Notes under the pieces: generated by a model
Told to the model about the DNA's origin: nothing
Seen by the model: only the letters and a program-made list of their open reading frames with translations
Database searches by the model: none
Assembly: GCF_001424875.1 (NCBI RefSeq)
Contig: NZ_LMCT01000001.1
Span: 116,022-180,021, forward strand
DNA length: 64,000 bases
Reading direction: 5' to 3'
Source: Kitasatospora sp. Root107
GTDB lineage: Bacteria; Actinomycetota; Actinomycetes; Streptomycetales; Streptomycetaceae
Made by a program: the position numbers and the translations under genes
Shown here: positions 16,914-26,691 of the stretch, one piece after another
Layout: every line of letters begins with the position of its first letter
Numbering within the stretch: position 1 is the stretch's first letter

Positions 16914-19307
16914 CTACGCAGCCACCAGCACCTCCGCCGGCTCCAACGCCAGCCGCAGCACCTCCCGGACATCCGCCACCGGGTGCACCGTGAGCCGCGC
17001 CAGCACCTCCGCCGGCACATCGTCCAGGTCGGGTTCGTTGCGCTTGGGGATGATCACCGTGGTGACCCCGGCCCGGTCGGCCGCGAGCAGCTTCTGCTTC
17101 ACGCCACCGATCGGCAGCACCCGCCCGGTCAGCGACACCTCACCCGTCATCGCGACATCCGTCCGCACCTTCCGGCCGGAGAGCAGCGAGGCCAGTGCGG
17201 TGGTCATGGTGATGCCCGCGCTCGGCCCGTCCTTGGGCACGGCCCCGGCCGGGACGTGCAGGTGGATGCCGCGCTCCCGCAGCCCGGTCACCGGCAGCTC
17301 CAACTCCGCGCCGCGCGACCGCAGGTAGGAGAGCGCGATGTGCGCCGACTCCTTCATCACGTCACCCAGCTGCCCGGTCAGCGTCAGCCCGGTGGAACCG
17401 GTCTCCGCGTCCGCCAGCGAGGCCTCGATGTAGAGCACGTCCCCGCCGGCACCGGTCACGGCCAGCCCCGTCGCCACGCCGGGCACCGCGGTGCGGCGCT
17501 CGCCGGGCTCCTGGGCCGACTCGGGGGTGTGGTGCGGGCGCCCGATCAGCGCGCGCAGCTCGTCCGGACCGATCGCGGCGGGCAGCTCGCGCTCCCCGAG
17601 TTCGCTCTGCGCCGCTACCTTCCGCAGCACCCGGGCGATCGACCGCTCCAGGTTCCGGACGCCGGCCTCCCGGGTGTACTCCCCCGCGAGCAGCCGCAGC
17701 GCGCTCTCCTCGACCGACACCTCACCCACCGTCAGCCCGGCCCGCTCCAGCTGACGCGGCAGCAGGTGGTCCCGGGCGATGACGACCTTCTCGTCCTCGG
17801 TGTAACCGTCCAGCCGGACCAGCTCCATCCGGTCGAGCAACGGCTCGGGGATGGACTCCAGCACGTTCGCCGTGGCGAGGAAGACCACGTCGGAGAGGTC
17901 GAGTTCGACCTCCAGGTAGTGGTCCCGGAAGGTGTGGTTCTGCGCCGGGTCGAGCACCTCGAGCAGGGCGGCCGCCGGGTCGCCCCGGTAGTCGGAGCCG
18001 ACCTTGTCGATCTCGTCCAGCAGCACCACCGGGTTCATCGAACCGGCTTCCTTGATCGCCCGGACGATCCGCCCCGGGAGCGCCCCGACGTACGTGCGCC
18101 GGTGCCCACGGATCTCGGCCTCGTCCCGCACGCCGCCGAGCGCCACCCGGACGAACTCGCGCCCCATCGCCCGCGCCACCGACTCGCCGAGCGAGGTCTT
18201 GCCCACCCCGGGCGGGCCGACCAGCGCCAGCACCGCACCGCCACGACGGCCGCCCACCGACCCCAAGCCCTGGTCGGCCCGCCGCTTCCGGACCGCCAGG
18301 TACTCGACGATCCGGTCCTTCACGTCGCTCAGACCGGCATGGTCGGCGTCCAGCACCGCCCGCGCGCCCGCGATGTCGTACGCGTCCTCGGTCCGCTCGT
18401 TCCACGGCAGTTCGAGCACGGTGTCCAGCCAGGTGCGGATCCAGGAACCCTCGGGCGACTGGTCGGAGGACCGCTCCAGCTTGTCGACCTCCTTGAGCGC
18501 CGCCTCGCGGACCTTCTCGGGCAGCTCGGCCGCCTCGACCCGGGCCCGGTAGTCGCCCTCCTCGTCGGCCGGGTCGCCGTTCAGCTCGGCCAGCTCCTTG
18601 CGGACGGCGTCCAGCTGACGGCGCAGCAGGAACTCCTTCTGCTGCTTGGCCACGCCCTCCTCGACGTCCTTGCGGATGGTGTCGTTGACCTCCTCCTCGG
18701 CCAGGTGGTCGCGGAGCAGGGTGAGCGCGTACTCGAGCCGGGCCAGCTGGTCGGCCTCCAGCAGCACCTTGAGCTTCTGCTCGGCAGTGGCGAACGGGGC
18801 GTAGCCGATGTTGTCGGCGAGCTCGCCGACGCCCTCGATCTGGGCCACCCGGTCGACGATCTGCCAGGCGCCGCGCTTGCGCAGCCACTGGGTGGAGAGC
18901 GCCTTGTACTCCTTCACCAGCTCGGCGGCCCGCCCGGCCACCGGCAGCCCGGGGTCGGACTCCCGGAACGGGCTGGTCTCCACCCAGAGCGCCGCGCCGG
19001 GGCCGGTCGTCCCGGCGCCGATCCGCACCCGGCGGACCGCCCGGACCAGCGCGGCCGGGTCGCCGTCGGCCAGCCGGCCGACCTGTTCGACGGTGGCCAG
19101 CGTGCCGACGGCGGCGTACGAGCCGTCCAGCCTCGGCACCAGCAGGACCTGGGGCTTGGCCCCGCCGCCGACACCGGACCTGGCCGCCTCGACGGCGGCT
19201 CGCACCTCGGTGTCCGACAGGTCCAGCGGGACCACCATGCCGGGCAGGACCACCTCGTCGTCGAGCGGCAGCACGGGCAGAGTGAGCGGTGTGGACGTCG
19301 ATGCCAT
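16914..19307 (-). CDS. lon: ATP-dependent protease Lon
   Basis: 797 residues: LonN substrate-binding domain (~10-200), coiled-coil linker, AAA+ module with Walker A LVGPPGVGKTSLGES (~365) and Walker B NPVVLLDEIDKVG, and the C-terminal Ser/Lys protease with the catalytic Ser in KDGPSAGITMTTAL (~697) and Lys in GGVKQKLLAADRAG (~738). It degrades misfolded and selected regulatory proteins in the cytoplasm as a hexamer. The ATG at 19307 gives the usual N-terminus (LPVLPLDDEVVLPGMVVPL). Upstream there is a HAIR-like operator, in keeping with the known place of lon in the Streptomyces HspR regulon. Confidence 0.97.
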   Translation of the reverse strand: MASTSTPLTLPVLPLDDEVVLPGMVVPLDLSDTEVRAAVEAARSGVGGGAKPQVLLVPRLDGSYAAVGTLATVEQVGRLADGDPAALVRAVRRVRIGAGTTGPGAALWVETSPFRESDPGLPVAGRAAELVKEYKALSTQWLRKRGAWQIVDRVAQIEGVGELADNIGYAPFATAEQKLKVLLEADQLARLEYALTLLRDHLAEEEVNDTIRKDVEEGVAKQQKEFLLRRQLDAVRKELAELNGDPADEEGDYRARVEAAELPEKVREAALKEVDKLERSSDQSPEGSWIRTWLDTVLELPWNERTEDAYDIAGARAVLDADHAGLSDVKDRIVEYLAVRKRRADQGLGSVGGRRGGAVLALVGPPGVGKTSLGESVARAMGREFVRVALGGVRDEAEIRGHRRTYVGALPGRIVRAIKEAGSMNPVVLLDEIDKVGSDYRGDPAAALLEVLDPAQNHTFRDHYLEVELDLSDVVFLATANVLESIPEPLLDRMELVRLDGYTEDEKVVIARDHLLPRQLERAGLTVGEVSVEESALRLLAGEYTREAGVRNLERSIARVLRKVAAQSELGERELPAAIGPDELRALIGRPHHTPESAQEPGERRTAVPGVATGLAVTGAGGDVLYIEASLADAETGSTGLTLTGQLGDVMKESAHIALSYLRSRGAELELPVTGLRERGIHLHVPAGAVPKDGPSAGITMTTALASLLSGRKVRTDVAMTGEVSLTGRVLPIGGVKQKLLAADRAGVTTVIIPKRNEPDLDDVPAEVLARLTVHPVADVREVLRLALEPAEVLVAA

Positions 19308-19328
19308 GATCTCTCCCCAGTCAGTGAA

Positions 19329-19349
19329 GTTGAGTCGACCTGACTAAGG
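19329..19349. promoter_or_regulatory. HAIR-like HspR operator upstream of lon
   Basis: GTTGAGT-N7-ACTAAGG matches the HAIR consensus CTTGAGT-N7-ACTCAAG at 11 of 14 defined positions with the exact seven-base spacing. It ends 22 bp before the lon start codon. HspR control of lon is known in Streptomyces; assignment of this exact site is by inspection. Confidence 0.65.
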
Positions 19350-19435
19350 ATTGGCGGAGGCCGATTGTTCCCCGGGCCCTGTTCGCTCTGAGCGATCGCC
19401 GCCGAGGCCACCCCAGCCAGGGCCCTGACCTGCGA

Positions 19436-20107
19436 TCAGACCCGCGACGGGACCAGCCGCTCGGCCAGGCGCCGCACCGGCAGACCCCCGCCGGAGCCCC
19501 CGCGCAGCCAGTGGCCGACGGCCACCCCGACCAGCAGCGCGGACGGGTGGCCGACCCGGCTGACGAGCTCGGACTCGGAGAGGAACTGATAGCCCGTCAT
19601 CGCGACCGCACCGGCCAGCAACACCGGGCGCCCACGCCCGGGGAGCACCGCCGCCAGCGCGCCCAAACTGGCCAGCACTCCGTAGCTGACACCGATGTCG
19701 ACGCTGTCCAGCGCCTCGGGGGCGAGCCGGCCGGTGGAGACCTCGAGGCCGACCGCCGCCTGCGAGAGCAGGGTGGCCAGCACGTGCCCGGCGGCCAGTA
19801 CGCCGATCGTGCGCCGGGCGCCGATCCGGCGCTCCAACGGCGCGACGGTGAGGGCGAAGGCCCAGAAGTACGGCATCCAGATCGGCCCGGCCACCCAGAG
19901 CCCGCTCAGCACCAGCGCCTGGACGGGATGGTCCAGCAGGTTGTGACCGTCCGAGCTGGAGAACGCCTGCAGGCGGTCGACCAAGTCGGCATCCCCGAAG
20001 CGCGCGAACAGCGTGGTGGCCAGCAGCACGGCGAGGTAGCCGAGTGCGAGGGGGTTGCGGCGGGGCGTGGGCACGAATCTCCGCAACCGCGAACGGAGAT
20101 CTGCCAT
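19436..20107 (-). CDS. Rhomboid-like membrane protein
   Basis: 223 residues if started at the ATG at 20107 (GGTGGGTGG precedes it); an ATG at 20128 would add seven residues. Six or so membrane helices. The pattern DIGVSYGVLASLGALAAVLPG resembles the GxSx helix 4 of rhomboid proteases, and GHPSALLVGVAVGHWL the His-containing helix 6, so the Ser/His pair may be kept. The helix 2 His/Asn region is not clear. It matches the actinobacterial 'rhomboid-like' family, whose activity is not established. It lies between lon and the two-component genes, transcribed away from the latter. Confidence 0.72.
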   Translation of the reverse strand: MADLRSRLRRFVPTPRRNPLALGYLAVLLATTLFARFGDADLVDRLQAFSSSDGHNLLDHPVQALVLSGLWVAGPIWMPYFWAFALTVAPLERRIGARRTIGVLAAGHVLATLLSQAAVGLEVSTGRLAPEALDSVDIGVSYGVLASLGALAAVLPGRGRPVLLAGAVAMTGYQFLSESELVSRVGHPSALLVGVAVGHWLRGGSGGGLPVRRLAERLVPSRV

Positions 20108-20608
20108 TCCACCCACCACCTGATCCATGCCACCATGTGACTTGTCGTGCTCACGGTACTTCGCAGTCCTGGGAGCCCGCTGTGAATCCTCTGTGAACTT
20201 GGTTCGAACCAGCACACCCGTTGGTCCGGACCATCCCTTTGTTTACGGACAAGTAGCCGTTGTGCTGAGGAGTCTGCCATCCCTTCGACGGCATACGCAC
20301 CGTTACGGGCGATATTTTCGCCGGGTAAGGTATCGCCCCGTGCCTCACCCCGGCAGGGTCGGCACCGGCCCACCGGCCGGTTGTGACCGGTTCACCTGCC
20401 GGGTTGCTCGCGGTGTCCGTACGCTGCGAACAGAGCCGAGCGGTACACGGACCACACCCGTGTGCCCCTTCGGAACCCGAGACCTCGGCGGACGGTCCGG
20501 GTGACCTCGACGGGCCTGACACAGGTCCGTCACGACGGAAACAAGACGACTACGAGCGGACCCCGCTGTCCCCACAGGCAGCCGGGCCGCAGCCCTGGGG
20601 GCGGTGGC
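20108..20608. promoter_or_regulatory. Intergenic control region between rhomboid-like and response regulator genes
   Basis: 501 bp with no convincing gene. Near the left end are three 11-bp PHO-like units (annotated separately) and a perfect palindrome GGTTCGAACC (20201-20210). The right half is GC-rich leader for the response regulator with no clear structure that I can name. Small open frames here have no ribosome site or family-like sequence. Confidence 0.4.
20177..20209 (-). promoter_or_regulatory. PHO-box-like direct repeats upstream of rhomboid-like gene
   Basis: On the minus strand three contiguous 11-bp units occur: GTTCGAACCAA, GTTCACAGAGG and ATTCACAGCGG. The middle unit fits the PhoP repeat at most positions, the outer two less well. 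They lie about 70-100 bp before the rhomboid-like start. Weaker than the pit PHO box; PhoP binding is a hypothesis. Confidence 0.4.
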
Positions 20609-21352
20609 GTGACCGTGACTGACATTCAGCAAGAGACCATCAACAGCAGCACTGCGGTGAGCACTCAGCGACGAGTGCTCGTCGTCGAGGACGAACCCAC
20701 CATCGCGGAGTCCATCGCGGCCCGGCTCGGTGCCGAGGGATTCAAGGTGGCGGTGGCGCACGACGGCCCCGGCGCGGTCGACGGCTTCCACACCTGGCAG
20801 CCCGACCTGGTGGTGCTGGACGTGATGCTGCCCGGCTTCGACGGCCTGGAGGTCTGCCGTCGGATCCAGGCCCAGCGCCCGGTGCCGGTACTGATGCTGA
20901 CGGCCCGGGACGACGAGACCGACCTGCTGGTCGGCCTCGGGGTCGGTGCCGACGACTACATGACCAAGCCGTTCTCGATGCGCGAGCTCGCGGCGAGAGT
21001 GAACGTGCTGCTGCGCCGGGTCGAGCGGGCCCAACAGGCCGCCCGTACGCCGGCTCTGGGCAGCCTGCGGTTCGGCGAGCTGGAGATCGACCACGTCCAG
21101 CGCCGGGTCCGGATCGGCAGTGGTGACGTCCACCTGACGCCGACCGAGTTCGACCTGCTGGCCTGCCTGGCCGCCCAGCCGCGTGCGGTGCTCACCCGCG
21201 AGCAGCTGCTCGCCGAGGTCTGGGACTGGACCGACGCGTCCGGCACCCGCACGGTGGACAGCCACGTGAAGGCGCTGCGCCGGAAGATCGGCGCCAGCTG
21301 GATCCGCACCGTCCACGGCGTCGGGTACGCCCTGGAAGCACCGCTCTCCTAG
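20609..21352 (+). CDS. OmpR/PhoB-type response regulator
   Basis: 247 residues from GTG at 20609 (a second GTG at 20615 is possible). Receiver domain ~22-135 with the acidic pair VVEDEP, phosphorylated Asp in DLVVLDVMLPGFDG, Thr in LMLTARDDE and Lys in DDYMTKPFSMREL. The C-terminal winged helix (~150-245) shows LTPTEFDLLACLAAQPRAVL and TVDSHVKALRRKIG. It is followed after 84 bp by its sensor kinase. From memory this pair corresponds to SCO5283/SCO5282, located between lon and the 2-oxoglutarate decarboxylase gene. The signal is unknown. Confidence 0.92.
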   Translation: MTVTDIQQETINSSTAVSTQRRVLVVEDEPTIAESIAARLGAEGFKVAVAHDGPGAVDGFHTWQPDLVVLDVMLPGFDGLEVCRRIQAQRPVPVLMLTARDDETDLLVGLGVGADDYMTKPFSMRELAARVNVLLRRVERAQQAARTPALGSLRFGELEIDHVQRRVRIGSGDVHLTPTEFDLLACLAAQPRAVLTREQLLAEVWDWTDASGTRTVDSHVKALRRKIGASWIRTVHGVGYALEAPLS

Positions 21353-21358
21353 TCGAGT

Positions 21359-21392
21359 ACGAAGCCGGGCCTCCGGGGGGCCCACGCTTCGT
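21359..21392 (+). terminator. Hairpin between response regulator and kinase genes
   Basis: ACGAAGC (21359-21365) pairs with GCTTCGT (21386-21392), and inside it GGGCC (21367-21371) pairs with GGCCC (21379-21383). It sits seven bases after the regulator stop codon within an expected operon, so it may reduce read-through into the kinase gene or stabilise the upstream RNA. Confidence 0.6.
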
Positions 21393-21436
21393 CAGCTCGG
21401 CCGGCGAGTCTCGCGGGGGGACGACGCAGAGGCGAC

Positions 21437-22651
21437 ATGACCTTTCCACAGCAACGCAACGGCGCACCGCGCGGTACCGGCGATCCGGCCCGCCGCGGCC
21501 TTCTGAGCCGGGCCGGCAGTCGGCTCTGGGCCGACATCAGACCGCTGGACCCGGTCCGGTCGATCAAGGGCAAGCTGACCCTGCTGGTGATCGTCTCGGT
21601 CTTCCTGGCCAGCCTGATGGTGGTGGTCGCGATCCGGTCCGAGACCCAGATCCGGATCATCATGATCTTCTCGATGATCGCCTCCCTGCTCTTCATGCAG
21701 TTCCTCGCCCACGGCCTGACCGCGCCACTGCGCGACATGACCGCCGCGGCCAGGGCGATGGCCGAGGGCGACTACAGCAGCCGGGTCGACGTCAACTCCC
21801 GCGACGAGATCGGCGAGCTGGCCGCCACCTTCAACAAGATGGCCGGCGACCTGGAGGCCGCCGACCGCCACCGCAGAGAGCTGATCGCCAACGTCTCGCA
21901 CGAACTGCGGACGCCGATCGCCGCCCTGCGCGCCGTCCTGGAGAACGTCGTGGACGGCGTGGTCCAGCCCGACCCGAGAACCCTCGGCGCCGCGCTGGAG
22001 CAGACCGAGCGGCTCGGCCGCCTGGTCAGCCACCTGCTCGACCTGTCCAAGCTGGACGACGGCGTGGTGCCGCTGGACGCCCGCCTCTTCGAGGTCAGGC
22101 CGTTCCTGGACGGCGTGCTGCGCGGTCTCACCGTGGACGGCGCGACGGCCGGCGGCGCGTACGGGCGCCGGGAGGACGTACGACTGGCCCTGGAGGTCCG
22201 CCCGCCCGCACTGGCCGCCGTGGCCGACCCGGAGCGGCTGCACCAGGTGGTGGCCAACCTGGTCGACAACGCCTGCAAGCACTCCCCCACCGGTGGCACG
22301 GTGACCGTCCGGGCGACGGCCGGCGAGGGGCCGGGCGCCCTGCTGCTGGAGGTGGAGGACGAGGGCCCCGGCATCCCCGAGCAGGACCGCGGGCGGGTCT
22401 TCGAGCGGTTCGGCCGCAGCGGCACCGCCACCGCGCTGGGCCCGGGCAGCGACGGCGGCACCGGTCTCGGCCTGGCCATCGCCCGCTGGGCGGTCGATCT
22501 GCACGGCGGCCGGATCGGGGTGGCCGAGACCGCCAGGGGCTGCCGGATCGTGGTCGCGCTGCCCGGCGGGGTACCGTCCGAGCAGGAGTTGTCACCGAAC
22601 TGGGACATTCCCGCGGCGGGGACTCCAGCAGATCCGGCGCGCCTGCACTGA
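21437..22651 (+). CDS. Sensor histidine kinase partner of the response regulator
   Basis: 404 residues. Two membrane helices (~48-70 and ~75-95) are separated by a very short periplasmic stretch (RSETQIR), so the kinase probably senses within or at the membrane. HAMP ~97-150, dimerisation helix with phosphorylated His in NVSHELRTPIAALRAVLENV, and ATPase domain with N box VVANLVDNACKHS, G1 VEDEGPGIPEQDR and G2 GTGLGLAIARW. Co-transcribed with the upstream regulator, subject to the intervening hairpin. Confidence 0.92.
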   Translation: MTFPQQRNGAPRGTGDPARRGLLSRAGSRLWADIRPLDPVRSIKGKLTLLVIVSVFLASLMVVVAIRSETQIRIIMIFSMIASLLFMQFLAHGLTAPLRDMTAAARAMAEGDYSSRVDVNSRDEIGELAATFNKMAGDLEAADRHRRELIANVSHELRTPIAALRAVLENVVDGVVQPDPRTLGAALEQTERLGRLVSHLLDLSKLDDGVVPLDARLFEVRPFLDGVLRGLTVDGATAGGAYGRREDVRLALEVRPPALAAVADPERLHQVVANLVDNACKHSPTGGTVTVRATAGEGPGALLLEVEDEGPGIPEQDRGRVFERFGRSGTATALGPGSDGGTGLGLAIARWAVDLHGGRIGVAETARGCRIVVALPGGVPSEQELSPNWDIPAAGTPADPARLH

Positions 22652-22874
22652 CCTGCGGTAATGTCCTTACTTGAGGGGATTTTCACCGTTCTGGGAGGCG
22701 ATCGCTTCCCCGCCGTTGGAACTTTCTAACGCACAGTTTCGGCCAAATTACGGGTCTGCATGTGATCTGGGCGACGCCTGGCCCAGGGGGACTGCGCGAT
22801 CAGTGATCGTAGGCGTAGCCTTAATCCCCGCTGTCCACCATCCAAAAAGGAAGCGGAAGAGGGCGGTTTGCCCC
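22652..22874 (+). promoter_or_regulatory. Promoter region of the 2-oxoglutarate decarboxylase gene
   Basis: 223 bp. A 13-bp palindrome CGATCA G TGATCG occupies 22797-22809, and CTGGGC (22768-22773) can pair with GCCCAG (22781-22786) nearby. GAGGGCGG at 22858-22865 is the likely ribosome site. The regulator of the palindrome is unknown. Confidence 0.4.
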
Positions 22875-25800
22875 GTGTCGCCACACCCTGAAACCCCCGT
22901 CAGCTCGGCAAGCTCCACTGGCTTCGGCCCCAACGAGTGGCTCGTCGACGAGATCTACCAGCAGTACCTCCAGGACCCGAACTCGGTTGACCGAGCCTGG
23001 TGGGACTTTTTCGCCGACTACAAGCCCGGTACCGAGGTGACTCCAGTGACCCAGGCCGCGACCCAGGTCGGCCCCACGCCGACCGCCGTTGCCGCCCCTG
23101 CCCCTGCTGCTGTTCAGGCGGCGCCCGCCCCCGCTGCACCGGCTGCTGCCCCCGTGGCCGCGCCGGTCGCCGCGCCGGCGCCCGCGCCACTGGCCGCAGC
23201 TCCGGCCGCGCCGCCCGCGCCGAAGGCGGCCCCGGCCGCTGCCGCGCCGGCCGCAGGGTCGGGCCCTGAGCTGATCCCGCTGCGCGGCCCCTCCAAGGCC
23301 GTGGCCACCAACATGGACGCCTCCCTGGAGGTCCCGACGGCGACGTCGGTGCGTGCCGTGCCGGCCAAGCTGTTGATCGACAACCGCATCGTCATCAACA
23401 ACCACCTGCAGCGCGCCCGTGGCGGCAAGGTCTCCTTCACCCACCTGATCGGTTACGCCCTGGTCCAGGCCATCAAGGCCAGCCCGGGCATGAACTACAG
23501 CTACAAGGTGGAGGACGGCAAGTCCTACCTGGTCAAGCCCGCGCACGTGAACCTCGGCCTGGCCATCGACCTGGTGAAGCCGAACGGCGACCGCCAGCTG
23601 GTCGTCGCGGCCATCAAGAAGGCCGAGACGCTCGACTTCCTCGGCTTCTGGATGGCCTACGAGGACATCGTCCGCCGGGCCCGTGCCAACAAGCTGACGA
23701 TGGACGACTTCACCGGCGTCACCGTCTCGCTGACCAACCCGGGCGGCATCGGCACCGTGCACTCCGTGCCGCGCCTGATGCAGAACCAGGGCACCATCGT
23801 CGGCGTCGGCGCGATGGAGTACCCGGCCGAGTTCCAGGGCTCGTCCCCGGACACCCTGGCCAAGCTGGGCATCTCCAAGATCATGACCCTGACCTCGACC
23901 TATGACCACCGGGTCATCCAGGGCGCGGCCTCGGGCGAGTTCCTGCGCACCATCCACCAGCTGCTGCTCGGTGAGCACAACTTCTACGACGACGTCTTCG
24001 AGTCGCTCCGGATCCCGTACGAGCCGGTCCGCTGGGCCACCGACGTCGCCACCACCCACGACGACGAGGTCAACAAGACCGCGCGCGTCATGGAGCTGAT
24101 CCACTCCTACCGGGTCCGCGGTCACCTGATGGCCGACACCGACCCGCTGGAGTACAAGCAGCGCAAGCACCCCGACCTGGACGTGGTCCAGCACGGGCTG
24201 ACGCTGTGGGACCTGGAGCGCGAGTTCGCGGTCGGCGGCTTCGGCGGCCAGAAGATGATGAAGCTCCGCGACATCCTCGGCCTGCTGCGCAACTCGTACT
24301 GCCGCACCGTCGGCATCGAGTACATGCACATCCAGGACCCGAAGCAGCGCAAGTGGATCCAGGAGCGCCTGGAGAAGCCGTACGCGAAGCCGGAGCGCGA
24401 GGAGCAGCTGCGCATCCTGCGCCGGCTGAACTCGGCCGAGGCCTTCGAGACCTTCCTGCAGACCAAGTACGTCGGCCAGAAGCGCTTCTCGCTGGAGGGC
24501 GGCGAGTCGCTCATCCCGCTGCTGGACGCGACCATCGACGCGGCGGCCGAGCACCGTCTCGACGAGGCCGTGATCGGCATGGCCCACCGCGGCCGGCTGA
24601 ACGTGCTGGCGAACATCGTCGGCAAGCCGTACGGCAAGATCTTCGGCGAGTTCGAGGGCAACCTCGACCCGAAGTCGATGCACGGCTCCGGCGACGTGAA
24701 GTACCACCTGGGCTCCGAGGGGACCTTCACCGGTCTGGACGGGGAGACCATCAAGGTCTCGCTGGCCGCCAACCCCTCGCACCTGGAGGCCGTCGACCCG
24801 GTGGTCGAGGGCATCGTCCGCGCCAAGCAGGACGTGCTGGACCAGGGCGGCACCACCTTCCCGGTGCTGCCGATCCAGATCCACGGTGACGCGGCCTTCG
24901 CCGGCCAGGGCGTCGTCGCGGAGACCCTGAACATGTCGCAGCTGCGCGGCTACCGCACCGGTGGCACCATCCACCTGGTGGTCAACAACCAGGTCGGCTT
25001 CACCGCCGCCCCGGCCAGCAGCCGCTCGTCGATGTACTGCACCGACGTGGCGCGGATGATCGAGGCGCCGATCTTCCACGTGAACGGCGACGACCCGGAG
25101 GCCGTGGTCCGCGTCGCGCGGCTGGCCTTCGAGTTCCGTCAGGAGTTCCACAAGGACGTCGTGATCGACCTCATCTGCTACCGCCGTCGCGGTCACAACG
25201 AGGCCGACAACCCGTCGTTCACCCAGCCGCTGATGTACGACCTGATCGACAAGAAGCGCTCGGTGCGCAAGCTCTACACCGAGGGTCTGATCGGTCGCGG
25301 CGACATCACCATGGAAGAGGCGGAGCAGGCGCTCCAGGACTTCCAGGGTCAGCTGGAGAAGGTGTTCTCCGAGGTCAGGGACGCCGCCTCGGCGCAGGCC
25401 CCGACCTCGGGCGGCAAGCCGCAGGCGGACTTCCCGGTCAACATCCAGACCGGCATCTCCGCCGAGATGGTCAAGCGGATCGCCGCCTCGCAGAGCAACC
25501 TGCCGGAGTGGCTGACGGTGCACCCGCGCCTGCTGCCGCAGCTGCAGCGCCGCACTGCCTCGGTCGAGGACAACACCATCGACTGGGCGATGGGCGAGAC
25601 GCTCGCCATCGGCTCGCTGCTGATGGAGGGTCACCCCGTCCGCCTGGCCGGCCAGGACAGCCGTCGTGGCACCTTCGGCCAGCGCCACGCGGTGCTGATC
25701 GACCGGGTCACCGGCGAGGACTACACCCCGCTGCTGTACCTGACCGAGGACCAGGCCCGTTACACCGTCTACGACTCGCTGCTCAGCGAGTACGCGGCGA

Positions 25801-26624
25801 TGGGCTTCGAGTATGGCTACTCGCTGACCCGCCCGAACGCGCTGGTCATGTGGGAGGCGCAGTTCGGCGACTTCGTCAACGGCGCGCAGACCATGGTGGA
25901 CGAGTACATCGCCTCCGCCGAGCAGAAGTGGGGCCAGCACTCCGGCGTCACCCTGCTGCTGCCGCACGGCTACGAGGGCCAGGGCCCGGACCACTCGTCC
26001 GCGCGTCCGGAGCGTTTCCTGCAGATGTGCGCGCAGGACAACATGACGGTCGCGATGCCGACCCTGCCGTCGAACTACTTCCACCTGCTGCGCTGGCAGG
26101 CGCACAACCCGCACCACAAGCCGCTGATCGTCTTCACCCCGAAGTCGATGCTGCGTCTGAAGGCGGCGGCGAGTGCGGCGGCGGAGTTCACCTCCGGCTC
26201 GTTCCGCCCGGTCATCGGTGACACCACCGTCGACCCGGCGAACGTCCGCAAGGTGGTCATCACCGCGGGCAAGTTCTACTACGACGTCGAGGCGGCCCGT
26301 ACCGAGCGCGGGGTCACCGACACCGCGATCGTCCGGGTCGAGCGGCTCTACCCGCTGCCGGTGGCCGAGCTCCAGGAGGAGCTGGCCAAGTACGGCGAGG
26401 ACGTCCAGTTCGTCTGGGCGCAGGAGGAGCCGGCCAACCAGGGTGCCTGGCCGTTCATCGCGATGAACCTGGTGGACCACCTCCAGGTCGTCGTGGGCCG
26501 CAGCGCCAACGCCGCCCGACTGCGTCGGGTCGCCCGGAACGCCTCGTCCGCCCCGGCGGTCGGTTCGGCCAAGCGGCACGCTGCCGAGCAGCAGGGCCTG
26601 CTGGACGAGATCTTCACCATCTGA
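22875..26624 (+). CDS. kgd: Multifunctional 2-oxoglutarate decarboxylase/dehydrogenase (E2-like domain fused to E1)
   Basis: 1249 residues from a GTG at 22875; the open frame runs 68 codons further back through promoter sequence. Order of domains: E1 N-terminal motif ([20 protein letters not shown], ~17-36), Ala/Pro linker (~60-130), acyltransferase (E2-like) catalytic domain ~145-380 with [10 protein letters not shown], then thiamine-diphosphate E1 domains to the end, with [26 protein letters not shown] and [14 protein letters not shown]. This actinobacterial fusion decarboxylates 2-oxoglutarate in the TCA cycle and assembles with a shared E2/E3; its known regulator is the FHA protein GarA/OdhI. 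It lacks a lipoyl domain of its own. Confidence 0.96.
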   Translation: MSPHPETPVSSASSTGFGPNEWLVDEIYQQYLQDPNSVDRAWWDFFADYKPGTEVTPVTQAATQVGPTPTAVAAPAPAAVQAAPAPAAPAAAPVAAPVAAPAPAPLAAAPAAPPAPKAAPAAAAPAAGSGPELIPLRGPSKAVATNMDASLEVPTATSVRAVPAKLLIDNRIVINNHLQRARGGKVSFTHLIGYALVQAIKASPGMNYSYKVEDGKSYLVKPAHVNLGLAIDLVKPNGDRQLVVAAIKKAETLDFLGFWMAYEDIVRRARANKLTMDDFTGVTVSLTNPGGIGTVHSVPRLMQNQGTIVGVGAMEYPAEFQGSSPDTLAKLGISKIMTLTSTYDHRVIQGAASGEFLRTIHQLLLGEHNFYDDVFESLRIPYEPVRWATDVATTHDDEVNKTARVMELIHSYRVRGHLMADTDPLEYKQRKHPDLDVVQHGLTLWDLEREFAVGGFGGQKMMKLRDILGLLRNSYCRTVGIEYMHIQDPKQRKWIQERLEKPYAKPEREEQLRILRRLNSAEAFETFLQTKYVGQKRFSLEGGESLIPLLDATIDAAAEHRLDEAVIGMAHRGRLNVLANIVGKPYGKIFGEFEGNLDPKSMHGSGDVKYHLGSEGTFTGLDGETIKVSLAANPSHLEAVDPVVEGIVRAKQDVLDQGGTTFPVLPIQIHGDAAFAGQGVVAETLNMSQLRGYRTGGTIHLVVNNQVGFTAAPASSRSSMYCTDVARMIEAPIFHVNGDDPEAVVRVARLAFEFRQEFHKDVVIDLICYRRRGHNEADNPSFTQPLMYDLIDKKRSVRKLYTEGLIGRGDITMEEAEQALQDFQGQLEKVFSEVRDAASAQAPTSGGKPQADFPVNIQTGISAEMVKRIAASQSNLPEWLTVHPRLLPQLQRRTASVEDNTIDWAMGETLAIGSLLMEGHPVRLAGQDSRRGTFGQRHAVLIDRVTGEDYTPLLYLTEDQARYTVYDSLLSEYAAMGFEYGYSLTRPNALVMWEAQFGDFVNGAQTMVDEYIASAEQKWGQHSGVTLLLPHGYEGQGPDHSSARPERFLQMCAQDNMTVAMPTLPSNYFHLLRWQAHNPHHKPLIVFTPKSMLRLKAAASAAAEFTSGSFRPVIGDTTVDPANVRKVVITAGKFYYDVEAARTERGVTDTAIVRVERLYPLPVAELQEELAKYGEDVQFVWAQEEPANQGAWPFIAMNLVDHLQVVVGRSANAARLRRVARNASSAPAVGSAKRHAAEQQGLLDEIFTI

Positions 26625-26638
26625 CGCTCCGTCGGTGG

Positions 26639-26682
26639 CCATGGGCCCCGTTCTCCGCTTCGGCGGCGGGCGGGGCCCATGG
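26639..26682 (+). terminator. Terminator hairpin after kgd (12-bp stem)
   Basis: CCATGGGCCCCG (26639-26650) pairs perfectly with CGGGGCCCATGG (26671-26682) around a 20-base loop. It starts 14 bp after the kgd stop codon. Confidence 0.88.
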
Positions 26683-26691
26683 TCGTTTCCG

